Below, piece by piece: positions 17,036 to 26,791 of a stretch of DNA of 64,000 nucleotides (the first letter of the stretch is position 1; the number at the start of each line of letters is the position of its first letter). Position numbers and translations under genes: made by a program. This DNA comes from Rhizobiaceae bacterium (lineage in GTDB: Bacteria; Pseudomonadota; Alphaproteobacteria; Rhizobiales; Rhizobiaceae), in the NCBI GenBank assembly GCA_023953905.1, contig JAMLJA010000002.1:124001-188000 (forward strand), given 5' to 3'. The notes under the pieces were generated by a model, which worked only from the letters and a program-made list of their open reading frames with translations, ran no database searches and was not told where the DNA came from.

Positions 17036-17767
17036 CTAACGCTCGTTCTTCACTTCGTCATAGGTCGAGAAATCGACCAGCGTGCCGAGCGTCTGAAGAT
17101 AGGCAACCAGAGCGTCCATCTCGGTCAGCGCCTGCGGATTTCCGTCGAAATCGCCCACCTTGGCCTTCGGATAACGCGTCTCGACACCAGTCGTATCGGC
17201 ATCGGGATTTGCCTGGGCGCGCATATCCGCCTCGGCGTTTTCTATCATCTCGTCAGTATAGGGAACCCCGACTCTGGCATTGGCGACAAGGTGCGTGGAA
17301 AACCCGCGCACATCCAGATTTGCTTCCTTGAGGAAGGCATAGCTGGGCATGACCGATTCCGGCACAACCGTCCGGGGATCTTGCAGATGCTGAACATGCC
17401 ACGCATTCGAGTAGCGATCGCCGACGCGCGCAAGATCCGGGCCTGTGCGCTTGGAGCCCCACTGGAAGGGATGATCGTACATGGATTCCGCGGCGAGGCT
17501 GTAGTGGCCGTAGCGCTCCACCTCATCGCGGAAAGGCCGGATCATCTGGCTGTGGCAGACATAGCAGCCCTCGCGGATGTAGACGTTGCGGCCCGCCAGC
17601 TCGAGCGGCGAATAGGGCCGCATCCCTTCCACCTTCTCGATCGTATTTTCGAGATAGAAGAGGGGAACGATCTCGACGATGCCGCCCACGGTGACTACAA
17701 GCAGCGAGCCGATGAGAAGAAGCGTCGCGTTCTTCTCGAGTATGGCGTGTTTATCCAATATCGACAT
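17036..17767 (-). CDS. fixO: cbb3-type cytochrome c oxidase subunit II (monohaem c) FixO/CcoO
   Basis: 243-residue membrane-anchored cytochrome c. N-terminal helix (about 13-35), then [22 protein letters not shown] and the haem motif [18 protein letters not shown] near residue 68, typical for CcoO. It passes electrons from CcoP to the binuclear centre in CcoN. It starts 11 bp after fixN. Confidence 0.96.
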   Translation of the reverse strand: MSILDKHAILEKNATLLLIGSLLVVTVGGIVEIVPLFYLENTIEKVEGMRPYSPLELAGRNVYIREGCYVCHSQMIRPFRDEVERYGHYSLAAESMYDHPFQWGSKRTGPDLARVGDRYSNAWHVQHLQDPRTVVPESVMPSYAFLKEANLDVRGFSTHLVANARVGVPYTDEMIENAEADMRAQANPDADTTGVETRYPKAKVGDFDGNPQALTEMDALVAYLQTLGTLVDFSTYDEVKNER

Positions 17768-17778
17768 GACATCGGTCC

Positions 17779-19389
17779 TTATTCTGCGGGCTGAAGGGCA
17801 GGCATACGTCCGCCGATCGGCTCTTCCTCGCGCTGATAGCCGAGGATGGTCATGGTGATGTTGAAAGCCATTATCAGTGCGCCGGCGAGGTACATGAGGC
17901 CGCCGAGCGCGCGCATCACATAGTAGGGATGCATGGCCGCGACTGTTTCCGCGAATGAATAGACGAGGAAGCCCTGGTCATCATATTCGCGCCACATCAG
18001 CCCCTGCATGACACCGGACACCCACATGACGGCCGCGTAGACAACGATCCCCAGGGTCGCCAGCCAGAAGTGCCAGGTGACCATGCGAAGCGAGTAGAGA
18101 CGCTCACGGAACCAGAGCTTGGGCACCATGTAGTAGAGCGCGCCGAACGAGATCATGCCGACCCAGCCGAGTGCACCCGAATGGACGTGGCCGATTGTCC
18201 AGTCCGTGTAGTGGCTGAGCGAATTGACCGCCTTGATGGACATGACCGGACCTTCGAAAGTCGACATGCCGTAGAAGGCGATGGCCGCCACCATCATGCG
18301 GATGATCGGATCGGTACGGATCTTGTCCCATGCGCCCGACAGCGTCATCAGACCGTTGATCATGCCGCCCCATGAAGGCATCCACAGCATGATCGAGAAC
18401 ACCATGCCCAGCGTCTGCGCCCAGTCGGGCAGAGCCGTATAGTGGAGGTGATGGGGACCCGCCCAGATATAGAGAAAGATCAGCGCCCAGAAGTGGATGA
18501 TCGACAACCGGTAGGAATAGACCGGACGCCCCGCCTGCTTGGGCACGAAATAATACATCATCCCCAGAAAGCCTGCGGTGAGGAAGAAGCCGACCGCGTT
18601 GTGGCCATACCACCACTGGGTGAGCGCATCCTGGACGCCCGAAAACACCGAGTAGCTGTGAGAACCTACAGGGGACACCGGGATCGCCAGATTGTTCACC
18701 ACGTGCAGCATCGCGATGGTCACGATGAATGACAGGTAGAACCAGTTGGCGACGTAGATATGCGGTTCCTTGCGCTTGAGGATGGTGCCAAGAAACACGA
18801 CCAGATACGCGACCCAGACGATTGTCAGCCAAAGATCCACATACCATTCGGGCTCGGCATATTCTCGGCTCTGCGTCACGCCGAGCAGATAGCCGGTGGC
18901 TGCCATGACGATGAAAAGCTGGTAGCCCCAGAAAACGAACCAGGCCAGATTTCCGCCGAACAGCCGGGCGCGGCTGGTCCGCTGCACGACATAGAAGGAT
19001 GTTGCGATCAGCGCATTACCGCCAAAGGCGAAGATGACGGCTGATGTGTGCAATGGGCGCATACGGCCGAAATTGAACCAGGGCTCGATGTTGAGATCCG
19101 GATAGGCCAGTTGCAGGGCCACGACGACACCGACGAGAAAGCCGACCACGCCCCAGAACAGGGTCGCGATCGCCCCGTATCGGATCGGGTCGTCCATGTA
19201 GGCGTTAGGATCAGGTGCCGTGGCCGGCACGAAGCTCGTCCTGCGCAACAGAACGACAGCGCTTGCCGCGAGCACGAAAAACAGAACCAGCATGTGCTGC
19301 CGGAAGAGATCATCGGAGGCAAGCCCAGCCCCGGTAAGGGCCAGAAATGCAAACAATGTGATGGCGACAATTTCCGCGCCGTATTTCAT
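17779..19389 (-). CDS. fixN: cbb3-type cytochrome c oxidase catalytic subunit FixN/CcoN
   Basis: 536-residue 12-helix haem-copper oxidase subunit, the O2-reducing proton pump for microaerobic respiration. Conserved histidines appear in [16 protein letters not shown] (low-spin haem b), [18 protein letters not shown] (CuB region), [18 protein letters not shown] (CuB His-His) and [18 protein letters not shown] (haem ligands). First gene of fixNOQP, under an FNR/FixK box 65 bp upstream. Confidence 0.97.
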   Translation of the reverse strand: MKYGAEIVAITLFAFLALTGAGLASDDLFRQHMLVLFFVLAASAVVLLRRTSFVPATAPDPNAYMDDPIRYGAIATLFWGVVGFLVGVVVALQLAYPDLNIEPWFNFGRMRPLHTSAVIFAFGGNALIATSFYVVQRTSRARLFGGNLAWFVFWGYQLFIVMAATGYLLGVTQSREYAEPEWYVDLWLTIVWVAYLVVFLGTILKRKEPHIYVANWFYLSFIVTIAMLHVVNNLAIPVSPVGSHSYSVFSGVQDALTQWWYGHNAVGFFLTAGFLGMMYYFVPKQAGRPVYSYRLSIIHFWALIFLYIWAGPHHLHYTALPDWAQTLGMVFSIMLWMPSWGGMINGLMTLSGAWDKIRTDPIIRMMVAAIAFYGMSTFEGPVMSIKAVNSLSHYTDWTIGHVHSGALGWVGMISFGALYYMVPKLWFRERLYSLRMVTWHFWLATLGIVVYAAVMWVSGVMQGLMWREYDDQGFLVYSFAETVAAMHPYYVMRALGGLMYLAGALIMAFNITMTILGYQREEEPIGGRMPALQPAE

Positions 19390-19453
19390 AAGAGGTCCCC
19401 ACGCTCAGGATGGCGGTCATCCCGACACGTACGGACGGCTCCAAAGCCGCGCC

Positions 19454-19467
19454 TTGATTTAGGTCAA
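19454..19467. promoter_or_regulatory. FNR/FixK box upstream of fixN
   Basis: TTGATTTAGGTCAA, a near-perfect anaerobox, centred about 71 bp before the fixN start codon. Spacing equals that of the boxes before fixG and the AhpD-like gene. Confidence 0.82.
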
Positions 19468-19489
19468 AGGAGGTTGCCTCGAGCGGCGC

Positions 19490-20515
19490 TCAGGCGCGCC
19501 CCGCGGAGTGGTCCAGGCCTGCGGCAGTCACTGCCCTTGCGGCGAACTTGCGGGCCAGAGCACCGACCTTCACGGCATTGTCGGACGCAGCCGTGCCTGA
19601 TCGCGCGCGGTCGGCGATACCGACAAAGATGACGGCGAAACGGAACAGCGCGAAGACCACGTGAAACGGCTCCAGCGCCGGCGTTGGAATTGCCGATGCA
19701 TAGTAGCGCGCAACAAACTCCGCCTCCGCAGGCAAGCGCAGCGCGGCGTGGTCGAGACCAAGTATGCCGCCATATTCGTCCGGCGAGCTGTGCCAGGGAA
19801 TGCAGGAGAAACCGAGGTCGGCCAGAGGGTGGCCTAGCGTCGACAGTTCCCAATCCAGTATTGCCACAACCCTCGATTCGGTCGGATGGAAAAGCATGTT
19901 GCCAATGCGAAAATCGCCATGCGCTATCGCCACGTGGCTGTCGTCGGCAGGCTGATTCTGGCGCAGCCAGTCGATCACTCGGTCCAGAGCCTCAATGCGC
20001 TCCCCTTCCGATTCGTCATACTGTCGCGACCAGCGCACGATCTGGCGTTGAAAATAGTTGCCCGGCCGCCCGAAGTCCGAGAGGCCGATCGCAGCGGGCT
20101 GAACTGCATGCAGCCGCGCCATCGCGTCGGCCATGGCGAAATAGAGCGCCCGCCGCTCCCCGGGTTCTGCCTCCAGGAGCGCGCATTCGTGAAAGACGCG
20201 CCCCTCTATGCGCTCCATGAGATAGAATGGCGTGCCGAGCACAACTGAATCCTCGCAAAGAAGAATCGTATTAGGCGTCGGCACGTCAGTCGCTTCGAGC
20301 GCTTTCAACACCCGGTATTCGCGCTCGACCGCATGTGCGCCGGGCAATATCGGACCGACCGGTTTCTTGCGCAGAACCATGCGCCGCGCACCGTGATCGA
20401 CGAAGAATGTGGGATTGGATTGCCCTCCGCCAACCCGCTCGACCTTCAGCGCCGCGCGGCCGAATTGGCGGGATAGAAAAGCGTCGAGGCGTTCAATTGA
20501 AATCTCGGACATCAT
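19490..20515 (-). CDS. Aminoglycoside-phosphotransferase-like kinase (ACAD10/11-type)
   Basis: About 341 residues, protein-kinase-like fold of the APH family. Visible motifs: VGGGQSNPTFFVD (glycine-rich nucleotide loop), VLRKKPVGPILPGAHAVEREY (Lys and Glu of the N-lobe), VAIAHGDFRIGNMLFHP (catalytic HGD...N) and ILDWELSTLGHPLADLGF (Mg-binding Asp). This subgroup is fused to acyl-CoA dehydrogenase in ACAD10/11 of eukaryotes, and here it follows an acyl-CoA dehydrogenase gene by about 45 bp. It probably phosphorylates a 4-hydroxyacyl-CoA intermediate, which the dehydrogenase partner then processes. The start is uncertain: TTG 20527, or ATG 20515 or 20512. A GGAGGTG lies farther upstream (20545-20551). 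Confidence 0.83.
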   Translation of the reverse strand: MMSEISIERLDAFLSRQFGRAALKVERVGGGQSNPTFFVDHGARRMVLRKKPVGPILPGAHAVEREYRVLKALEATDVPTPNTILLCEDSVVLGTPFYLMERIEGRVFHECALLEAEPGERRALYFAMADAMARLHAVQPAAIGLSDFGRPGNYFQRQIVRWSRQYDESEGERIEALDRVIDWLRQNQPADDSHVAIAHGDFRIGNMLFHPTESRVVAILDWELSTLGHPLADLGFSCIPWHSSPDEYGGILGLDHAALRLPAEAEFVARYYASAIPTPALEPFHVVFALFRFAVIFVGIADRARSGTAASDNAVKVGALARKFAARAVTAAGLDHSAGRA

Positions 20516-20561
20516 GATGTCTGACAAGCCAGGATGCGCACTTTCACCTCCTGCAAGACAG

Positions 20562-21767
20562 CTACTCGGCGACCTGCCACGACCAGAAGCTGTTCCCTTC
20601 CGTATTCAGATGGTTGTTGAGCACCATCTTGTGCACTTCATCGGCCCCATCCACCAGACGGGCCTGTCGCGCGTAGCGATAGATCCACTCGACGACCGTA
20701 TCCTTGGAATATCCACGTGCACCGTTGATCTGCAGCGCTGTATCTGCTGCCTGATGCAGGAGATTGGCGACATGGACCTTCGCCATGGACACCTCCTTGC
20801 GGGCAAACGACCCCTGATCCAGCGCCCACGCCGCCTTCATGACGAGCAACCTGCCGATCTCGATCTTCATGGCGAGATCACCGAGCATCATCTGGATCGA
20901 TTCGCGGTCTGCCAGACGAATACCAAAGCCTCTTCGCTCCGCCGCATAGGCGCGTGCAATCTCGACACATCGCTTCGACAAGCCAAGCCAGCGCATGCAG
21001 TGGGTCAAACGAGCGGTGCCCAGCCTAATCTGCGTGGCCTTCAGGCCCTCGCCCTCCTTCATAAGCATGTTTTCGACCGGTATCTCCAACCCGTCATACA
21101 CCAGTTCGCAATGTCCGCCATGCTCTTCCGGACCCATGATGGGTATACGCCGTTCAATGCGCCATCCCGGCTGGTCCCGGTCAAACAGAAAGGCGCTGAG
21201 GCCCTTGCGCGGATCGTCCGACGTCCTGGCGATCAGGATGAAGTGTTGCGCCTCTCCCGCCCCGGTAATGAACCATTTCCGCCCCGTGACCATATATCGA
21301 TCTCCGCGCCTTTCTGCGCGCGTTGCGATCATCGAGGGATCGGAACCGCCACCGGGCATCGGTTCGGTCATGACGAAGGACGATCGAACCTTCCCAGACG
21401 CGATCGGCTCCAGCCAGCGTGCCTTCTGCTGCGTGGTTCCGACCGCTTCCAGCAGCATCATGTTGCCATCGTCGGGAGCCGCGGAGTTGAAGATCACCGG
21501 CCCGAAGATCGAACGGTTCATCGCCTCGTAGCACACCGCCATACCCATTCGACCAAGTCCCTGCCCGCCGTTCTCCGGCTTCAGTTGCAGGCACCACAGG
21601 CCTTCGGCACGTGCCTCGGCGCGCAACTGGTCGGCAAGATCGAGGCGGATATTCTCGTGAGCGTCATAATTTGCGGGATCCGCTTCCAATGGAAGGGCAC
21701 GGGCGTCGACGAACTCCGCGATGCGCGTGCGAAAGCTCTCGATACGGGGAGAGATAGTGAAATCCAT
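20562..21767 (-). CDS. Acyl-CoA dehydrogenase
   Basis: 401-residue flavoenzyme. The three acyl-CoA dehydrogenase domains are present: helical N-terminal part, middle beta domain with FVMTEPMPGGGSDPSMIATRAER and KWFITGAGEAQHFILIARTS (flavin and substrate contacts), and a C-terminal domain with RMLTH-like tail pattern GARGYSKDTVVEWIYRYARQ and EVHKMVLNN. It resembles the ACAD11-like group. Second gene after an SDR and before the APH-like kinase, together suggesting beta-oxidation of a hydroxylated or branched acyl-CoA. Confidence 0.92.
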   Translation of the reverse strand: MDFTISPRIESFRTRIAEFVDARALPLEADPANYDAHENIRLDLADQLRAEARAEGLWCLQLKPENGGQGLGRMGMAVCYEAMNRSIFGPVIFNSAAPDDGNMMLLEAVGTTQQKARWLEPIASGKVRSSFVMTEPMPGGGSDPSMIATRAERRGDRYMVTGRKWFITGAGEAQHFILIARTSDDPRKGLSAFLFDRDQPGWRIERRIPIMGPEEHGGHCELVYDGLEIPVENMLMKEGEGLKATQIRLGTARLTHCMRWLGLSKRCVEIARAYAAERRGFGIRLADRESIQMMLGDLAMKIEIGRLLVMKAAWALDQGSFARKEVSMAKVHVANLLHQAADTALQINGARGYSKDTVVEWIYRYARQARLVDGADEVHKMVLNNHLNTEGNSFWSWQVAE

Positions 21768-21775
21768 GGACTGTC

Positions 21776-22522
21776 CTACAATGACGAAACGAGATGGCCG
21801 CCGTCGACGGCCAGCGATGCACCTGTGATGAAGCGACCTGCATCGGAAGCAAAGAGCAACAGGGCACCGTCAAGATCCTCAGGTTGACCAAGCCGCCGCT
21901 GCGGAATGCGCTTGATCAGGGATTGCCCTGCATCGGTAGCAAAGAAGTCCCGATTGATATCCGTTTCAATATAGCCGGGGCACAATGCGTTGACGCGTAT
22001 CCCGTAGCGCGCCCATTCGAGCGCCAGCGCCTCTGTCAGGCGGACCACACCCGCCTTGCTGGCGCAATAGGAGGCAAGGTTTCCAGCGACGTGATGCCCG
22101 GCAATGGATGCTATGTTCACGATCGACCCGCCCTTGTTCTGAGCACTCATGCGGCGCGCCACCGCCTGCGCAACGAGGAAGACGCCTTTCAAATTGGTAT
22201 CGACAACCCGGTCCCACTCGTCCTCGCTTGTATCGAGCGCAGGCTTCGCCTCCGACACGCCCGCATTGTTGATCGTGATGTCGGGCGCTTGCTCCAGGGA
22301 CTCGATTGCCGCCGTCACGGATCCGGCATCGGCAACGTCGAGTTCAACCGCATCTGCGCGACCGCCCGATGCCGCGATCTCGTCACACAGTTCCTCAAGG
22401 GCCGCGATCCGCCTGGCAGCGACAACAACATGCGCCCCATTCGCGGCAAGAAGCTTCGAGAAATGCCGCCCGAGACCCGAACTGGCACCCGTCACCAATG
22501 CTGTCTTGCCGGAAACACTCAT
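21776..22522 (-). CDS. Short-chain dehydrogenase/reductase (3-oxoacyl reductase type)
   Basis: 248-residue NAD(P)-dependent oxidoreductase with Rossmann motif TGASSGLGRHF (about residue 11), NNAG at about 87, catalytic Ser in NIASIAGH (about 138) and YCASK (Tyr and Lys, about 151-155), ending in the usual ASLAVDGGHLV. It is the first gene of the minus-strand operon SDR-acyl-CoA dehydrogenase-APH-like kinase, with 8 bp to the next gene. Confidence 0.92.
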   Translation of the reverse strand: MSVSGKTALVTGASSGLGRHFSKLLAANGAHVVVAARRIAALEELCDEIAASGGRADAVELDVADAGSVTAAIESLEQAPDITINNAGVSEAKPALDTSEDEWDRVVDTNLKGVFLVAQAVARRMSAQNKGGSIVNIASIAGHHVAGNLASYCASKAGVVRLTEALALEWARYGIRVNALCPGYIETDINRDFFATDAGQSLIKRIPQRRLGQPEDLDGALLLFASDAGRFITGASLAVDGGHLVSSL

Positions 22523-22683
22523 CTCAACCGCCTCTCAGTTCGAACGAATGCCCGGTATACGCCACTTCGACAGCAAGGGCACTCCGCTGATCATGATGCT
22601 TGTATGATCCCACCAGCCTGCGGCCTGTTGTCCCGTTTGAGCGAGTCCGCTTGAAAAGGCCGGCTATAGACGTCTACTGTAAT

Positions 22684-22708
22684 TTCAGAAATTTCTGAAA
22701 GTTCAGAA
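22684..22708. promoter_or_regulatory. Triple half-site operator upstream of the gbsR-type gene and cyd operon
   Basis: Three alternating half-sites, TTCAGAA (22684-22690), TTCTGAA (22693-22699) and TTCAGAA (22702-22708), separated by 2 bp each, make two overlapping palindromes; one is extended to the perfect 18-mer TTTCAGAAATTTCTGAAA (22683-22700). It ends 11 bp before the start codon of the GbsR-type regulator, so it overlaps its promoter or ribosome-binding site. A repressor or autoregulation site is likely. Confidence 0.7.
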
Positions 22709-22719
22709 GAGACAAGTTT

Positions 22720-23292
22720 ATGAATCTGGCGCCGACCATTCAGGCCTTCGTGCTCCATTTCGGTGAGATGGGAAGCCGCTGGGGCATCAACCGGACAGTC
22801 GGGCAGATCTACGCCCTGCTCTATGTCTCACCCAAGCCGCTCTGCGCGGACGAGATCGTTGACGGGCTCGGCATTTCTCGCTCGAACGTCTCGATGAGCC
22901 TGCGCGAGCTGCAGGCATGGAACCTCGTCATCCTCAAGCATTTACCGAATGATCGACGCGATTTCTTCACAGCTCCGGAAGACGTCTGGCAGATTTTCCG
23001 TACCCTTGCGGAAGAACGTCGCAAGAGGGAAATAGACCCGACACTGTCCGTACTTCGAGAATTGCTCATGACGGATCCCAAAACTGAGGAAGAAAGCTTC
23101 GCACATACACGCCTGTCACAGATGCACGGACTTATCGAACAGGTTACGAACTGGTACGATGATGTGAAACGGCTCGATACCGAAAGGCTTGCCACTCTCC
23201 TTTCGCTGGGATCGAAAGTCACGAAGTTGCTCGACGCCAAGGACAGGATTGTCTCGATTGGGCGGCGTCGCAGTCAAACGGGGAAGTCATGA
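22720..23292 (+). CDS. GbsR/MarR-family regulator heading the cyd operon
   Basis: 190-residue winged-helix protein with the GbsR layout. The DNA-binding domain spans about residues 10-90 (IYALLYVSPKPLCADEIVDGLGISRSNVSMSLRELQAW), and a C-terminal helical part probably mediates dimerisation. Its stop overlaps the cydD start by 4 bp, so it is cotranscribed with cydDCABX. The palindromic array just upstream suggests autorepression and so control of the whole cyd operon. The inducing signal is unknown. Confidence 0.83.
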   Translation: MNLAPTIQAFVLHFGEMGSRWGINRTVGQIYALLYVSPKPLCADEIVDGLGISRSNVSMSLRELQAWNLVILKHLPNDRRDFFTAPEDVWQIFRTLAEERRKREIDPTLSVLRELLMTDPKTEEESFAHTRLSQMHGLIEQVTNWYDDVKRLDTERLATLLSLGSKVTKLLDAKDRIVSIGRRRSQTGKS

Positions 23293-25031
23293 CCGCCTTT
23301 GAGGCATCTTCCGCCCGCATTGCCTCTCCGCATACCGAACAGCTTGCGGAACCAGTGGGCGCCGCGCTTGCGACCACCGACAAGAGCAGAGAAATCTCCA
23401 CTCGGTGGGCAGCATTGTTGCAGACGTTCGGTTCACTCGTCTGGATTCCGCAGGCGGTTCTCGTCAGCGTGGCAGTCGGGAACATTGCCTCAGGCGCAAA
23501 AGCTGAGGTCGCCATTCTGCCGGCGGCCGGCATTTTTGTGCTCGGCGCGCTGCGGGCCATTCTTGAGCGGGCGGGCACGCGGCGCGCCTATGATGCAGCA
23601 CGAAACCGTCTGTCCGATCTACGCCAACAAGCCTCACATGCTGTCGCCCGACAGTCCCCTCTCGACGCGTCTCGTCCCTCGTCCGGCCATGTCGCAAGCA
23701 CACTTGCCGAACAGGCTGAGGCGATCGTGCCTTATCTCGCGCGTTTTGAACCGTTGCGCCTCAAATCGATGGTCGTGCCGCTCGTCATACTTGCCTGCAT
23801 TCTTCCCCTGTCGTGGGCGGCCGCCCTCGTGCTCCTGGTCGCCGCACCGCTGATTCCCATCTTCATGGCGCTGATCGGATGGCGCGCCAAGGAAGCGAGC
23901 GAAAACCAGCTCGCCGAGATGGGAGGCATGAACGCCTATCTGCTGGATCGCCTGCGCGGACTAGCCACAATTCGCGCTTTCGATGCCGTCGATCGAACGG
24001 CGCTGCAATTGCGCGCCAACGCGGAAACCTTGCGCGAACGAACGATGGCGGTCCTGCGCATCGCGTTCTTGTCCTCGGCGGTTCTGGAGCTCTTCTCCGC
24101 GCTCGGCGTCGCCATGGTCGCGGTCTACGTGGGCTTTCACTTTCTGGGCCAGCTCGATTTTGGCGCCTGGGGCGGATCGCTGTCGCTTTCGCAGGGATTG
24201 TTCATCCTGCTGCTCGCCCCCGCCTTCTTCGAACCGTTGCGCGAACTCTCCTCGGTCTGGCACGATCGCGCGGCAGGCCAGGCCGGCCTGAAGGCCCTGC
24301 AAGACCTGTCGTCCTCGCAAACCGCAATTGTCGGGGCTGTAGAGAGCACCGTTCCCGAAGTCATTGACGAGGCATTGTCCGTCTCGATCGATGGACTTTG
24401 CTTTACCTATTCGGGCAATGAAACGCCTGTTCTTGACAGGTTTACGCTGGTCATCGCTCCGGGTGAACACGTTGCGATCATGGCGCCAAGCGGCGGCGGG
24501 AAGTCCACCTTGCTGGCATTGCTTGCAGGACTTGCACCTGCATCGGCGGGCTCCATCCGCATTGGCGGCGAGCCATTGAATGCGGCGACAGCAGCACGGT
24601 TACGCGCGCATATTGGCTGGCTCGGCCAACCGCCGCATATCTTCGCGGGCACGATCGAAAGCAACGTGTCGCTGGATCGACCCGGCGTCGGGAAGCAAGA
24701 CGTTGCGGGGGCACTTGAGATTGCCCGCATGACCGAACTGACCGATCATCGCGGCTCATCTCCCATCGGCGAAAACGGAGTCGGCCTTTCCGGTGGCGAA
24801 GCGCTGCGCCTGGCCATTGCGCGCGCGGCGGCGGGCCATCCACGCGGCCTTCTGCTGGCCGACGAACCGACCGCGCACCTCGACAGCGGAACCGCAGAAG
24901 AGGTCAGCGAAAGGCTGCTCGCAATCGCCGCAGGCAGCACTTTGATCGTGGCAACGCATGATCCGCGTCTCGCAGCGCGCATGAATCGCATCGTCACGTT
25001 TGAGGCACCGGCTCGGGATACTGCATCATGA
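23289..25031 (+). CDS. cydD: CydD, ABC exporter subunit for cytochrome bd biogenesis
   Basis: 580-residue half-transporter: six membrane helices in about the first 330 residues, then an ATPase domain with Walker A APSGGGKSTLLALL (about 400), signature LSGGEALRLAIARA (about 500) and Walker B GLLLADEPTAHLD. CydDC exports glutathione/cysteine (or acts in haem handling), which is needed to assemble cytochrome bd. Overlaps its neighbours on both sides by 4 bp. Confidence 0.94.
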   Translation: MTAFEASSARIASPHTEQLAEPVGAALATTDKSREISTRWAALLQTFGSLVWIPQAVLVSVAVGNIASGAKAEVAILPAAGIFVLGALRAILERAGTRRAYDAARNRLSDLRQQASHAVARQSPLDASRPSSGHVASTLAEQAEAIVPYLARFEPLRLKSMVVPLVILACILPLSWAAALVLLVAAPLIPIFMALIGWRAKEASENQLAEMGGMNAYLLDRLRGLATIRAFDAVDRTALQLRANAETLRERTMAVLRIAFLSSAVLELFSALGVAMVAVYVGFHFLGQLDFGAWGGSLSLSQGLFILLLAPAFFEPLRELSSVWHDRAAGQAGLKALQDLSSSQTAIVGAVESTVPEVIDEALSVSIDGLCFTYSGNETPVLDRFTLVIAPGEHVAIMAPSGGGKSTLLALLAGLAPASAGSIRIGGEPLNAATAARLRAHIGWLGQPPHIFAGTIESNVSLDRPGVGKQDVAGALEIARMTELTDHRGSSPIGENGVGLSGGEALRLAIARAAAGHPRGLLLADEPTAHLDSGTAEEVSERLLAIAAGSTLIVATHDPRLAARMNRIVTFEAPARDTAS

Positions 25032-26719
25032 GCACTCTCGCGCAGCTTCGTCCGGTGGCGGCGCTCTTCTTCCGTGGCAATAGACGCAATCTTCTCTTCG
25101 GCGCGGCCCTGTCACTGACCACCGCACTCGCGGGCATCGCGCTGCTTGGCCTCTCGGGCTGGTTCATCACGGCCACGGCAATCGCCGGGGCGAGCATAGT
25201 CACTGCCCTGGCTTTCGATGTGTTCATGCCCTCTGCGGGTATCCGCCTGCTTGCGATCGGACGTACGGCCTCACGCTACGGAGAACGGCTCGCAACCCAT
25301 GATGCAACATTACGGGTTCTCGCGCGTCTCCGCGAAAACCTGTTCCGCGGTTGGGCGACACCTGACACCGCGCGCAACCTTTCCATGCAGCCCTCGCGCC
25401 TGCTCTTTCGATTGACCATGGATGTCGACGCGCTCGATTCTCTTTATCTGCGGTTGGTTGTGCCGGTGCTGGCCTCAGCGGGTGCCGCCGTCGCGGTCGC
25501 GGTCGCTCTTGCCTTTGTCCAACCAGCGCTTGGGCTTGTGGTCGGCGTTGTCCTACTCGCAGGCGGCCTCGGCATCCCATTGGTTGCAGCCATCCGGGCA
25601 AAGAGTGTCGCCCGCAGACGCGCACGAGCGCTTGAAACCCTCCGCTCTCGCGCCATCGACCTGGTACGCGGACAAGTCGATCTCGCAATGTCAAACCGGC
25701 TGGGCGCGCACTTGCGTCTCATGGCGGCAACAGACCAGAGCCTCGCCACTGCCGACCGGGAGCTCAACCGGATCGAGAGCGACGCAGGTCTGGGGTTGGG
25801 AATACTGGGCGCAGCAATACTCGCGAGTGTGCTCGTTGCCGTCGCATTTCTTGCCGAACGAGGAACGATCGGTGCCCCCGTCGCGACTTTTGCAGTTCTG
25901 CTCGCTCTTGCCGCTCTTGAGCCATTCGGCGCGCTTCGGCGCGGCGCGATCGAGTTTGGTCGCACGCTTCTGGCGGCTCAACGCCTCGGGCCCCGGCTGG
26001 CTGAGCCTCCCCACACGGACAAAAGGGAATCGGTCGAAGACGATGATCTGGCGTTTCGCATCGATCATGCCGAGGTCCGTCTCTCCGGCGCGTCGCGGCC
26101 AATACTTCAGAACGTCTCGCTAAAGGCGGCCCTTGGCGAACATATCGCCATAATCGGGCCAAGCGGCGCGGGAAAGTCGACATTGCTTTCACTGCTCGCA
26201 GGCGAACTTTCCCCAGCGTGCGGCAAGGTCGCTACCAGGAAAGTCGGTCTGCTGACGCAGCGCACGGAGCTGTTTCGCGATTCGCTGCGGGGCAATCTCC
26301 TGACTGCCAATCCAAGCGCAAACGATACCATGATGCTCGACGCCCTGAATTCAGCCGGCCTCGGCTCATTGGTCACCAGCCTGCCTCGCGGGCTGGATAC
26401 GATGCTGGGCGAAGGTGGCACAGGGCTGTCCGGTGGCCAGGCACGCCGGTTGGCACTCGCGAGATTGTTCCTTCGCGACGCCCCGATCTGGCTCCTCGAC
26501 GAACCAACTGAAGGCGTCGACGGGGACACCGCCCGGGACGTCATTGAGAGAATTGGCGCACGCGCCGCAGAACGCACCGTGGTCATTGCAACGCACATCC
26601 GCCGCGAGGCGGAAATCGCCAACAGGTTCATTGAGCTCAAGGCCGGTAGAGTTGAAGCCGATCGAAAACAAGACAGCGTAGAATATGGTGTCTTGGTGAA
26701 TCGGCTTCGGCCCAACTGA
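25028..26719 (+). CDS. cydC: CydC, ABC exporter subunit for cytochrome bd biogenesis
   Basis: 563-residue partner of CydD with six N-terminal helices and an ATPase domain: Walker A GPSGAGKSTLLSLL (about 380), signature LSGGQARRLALARL, Walker B IWLLDEPTEGVD. The conserved LFGAALSLTTALAGIALLGL opening and RYGERLATHDATLRVLARLR segment identify CydC. It overlaps cydD by 4 bp and precedes cydA by 72 bp. Confidence 0.94.
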   Translation: MSTLAQLRPVAALFFRGNRRNLLFGAALSLTTALAGIALLGLSGWFITATAIAGASIVTALAFDVFMPSAGIRLLAIGRTASRYGERLATHDATLRVLARLRENLFRGWATPDTARNLSMQPSRLLFRLTMDVDALDSLYLRLVVPVLASAGAAVAVAVALAFVQPALGLVVGVVLLAGGLGIPLVAAIRAKSVARRRARALETLRSRAIDLVRGQVDLAMSNRLGAHLRLMAATDQSLATADRELNRIESDAGLGLGILGAAILASVLVAVAFLAERGTIGAPVATFAVLLALAALEPFGALRRGAIEFGRTLLAAQRLGPRLAEPPHTDKRESVEDDDLAFRIDHAEVRLSGASRPILQNVSLKAALGEHIAIIGPSGAGKSTLLSLLAGELSPACGKVATRKVGLLTQRTELFRDSLRGNLLTANPSANDTMMLDALNSAGLGSLVTSLPRGLDTMLGEGGTGLSGGQARRLALARLFLRDAPIWLLDEPTEGVDGDTARDVIERIGARAAERTVVIATHIRREAEIANRFIELKAGRVEADRKQDSVEYGVLVNRLRPN

Positions 26720-26736
26720 CGAGAAACGAAAACGCA

Positions 26737-26758
26737 GCGCAGAAAACTGGTTCTGCGC
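26737..26758 (+). other. Intercistronic hairpin between cydC and cydA
   Basis: Perfect 8-bp stem GCGCAGAA (26737-26744) / TTCTGCGC (26751-26758) with a 6-base loop, in the 72-bp gap. No T-run follows, so it is more likely an RNA-stability or processing element separating expression of the assembly pair from the oxidase genes. The cydA ATG has AAGGAGG about 20 bases upstream, an unusually long spacing. Confidence 0.5.
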
Positions 26759-26791
26759 CCAACTAAGGAGGCCGCAGCGCCGGACCCCGTC

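Noticed and set aside
16829..17794. 321-codon open frame on the plus strand
   Set aside because: Antisense to fixQ and fixO.
20409..21887. 492-codon open frame on the plus strand
   Set aside because: Lies antisense to the acyl-CoA dehydrogenase gene; composition is a shadow of the high-GC coding strand and no family is visible.
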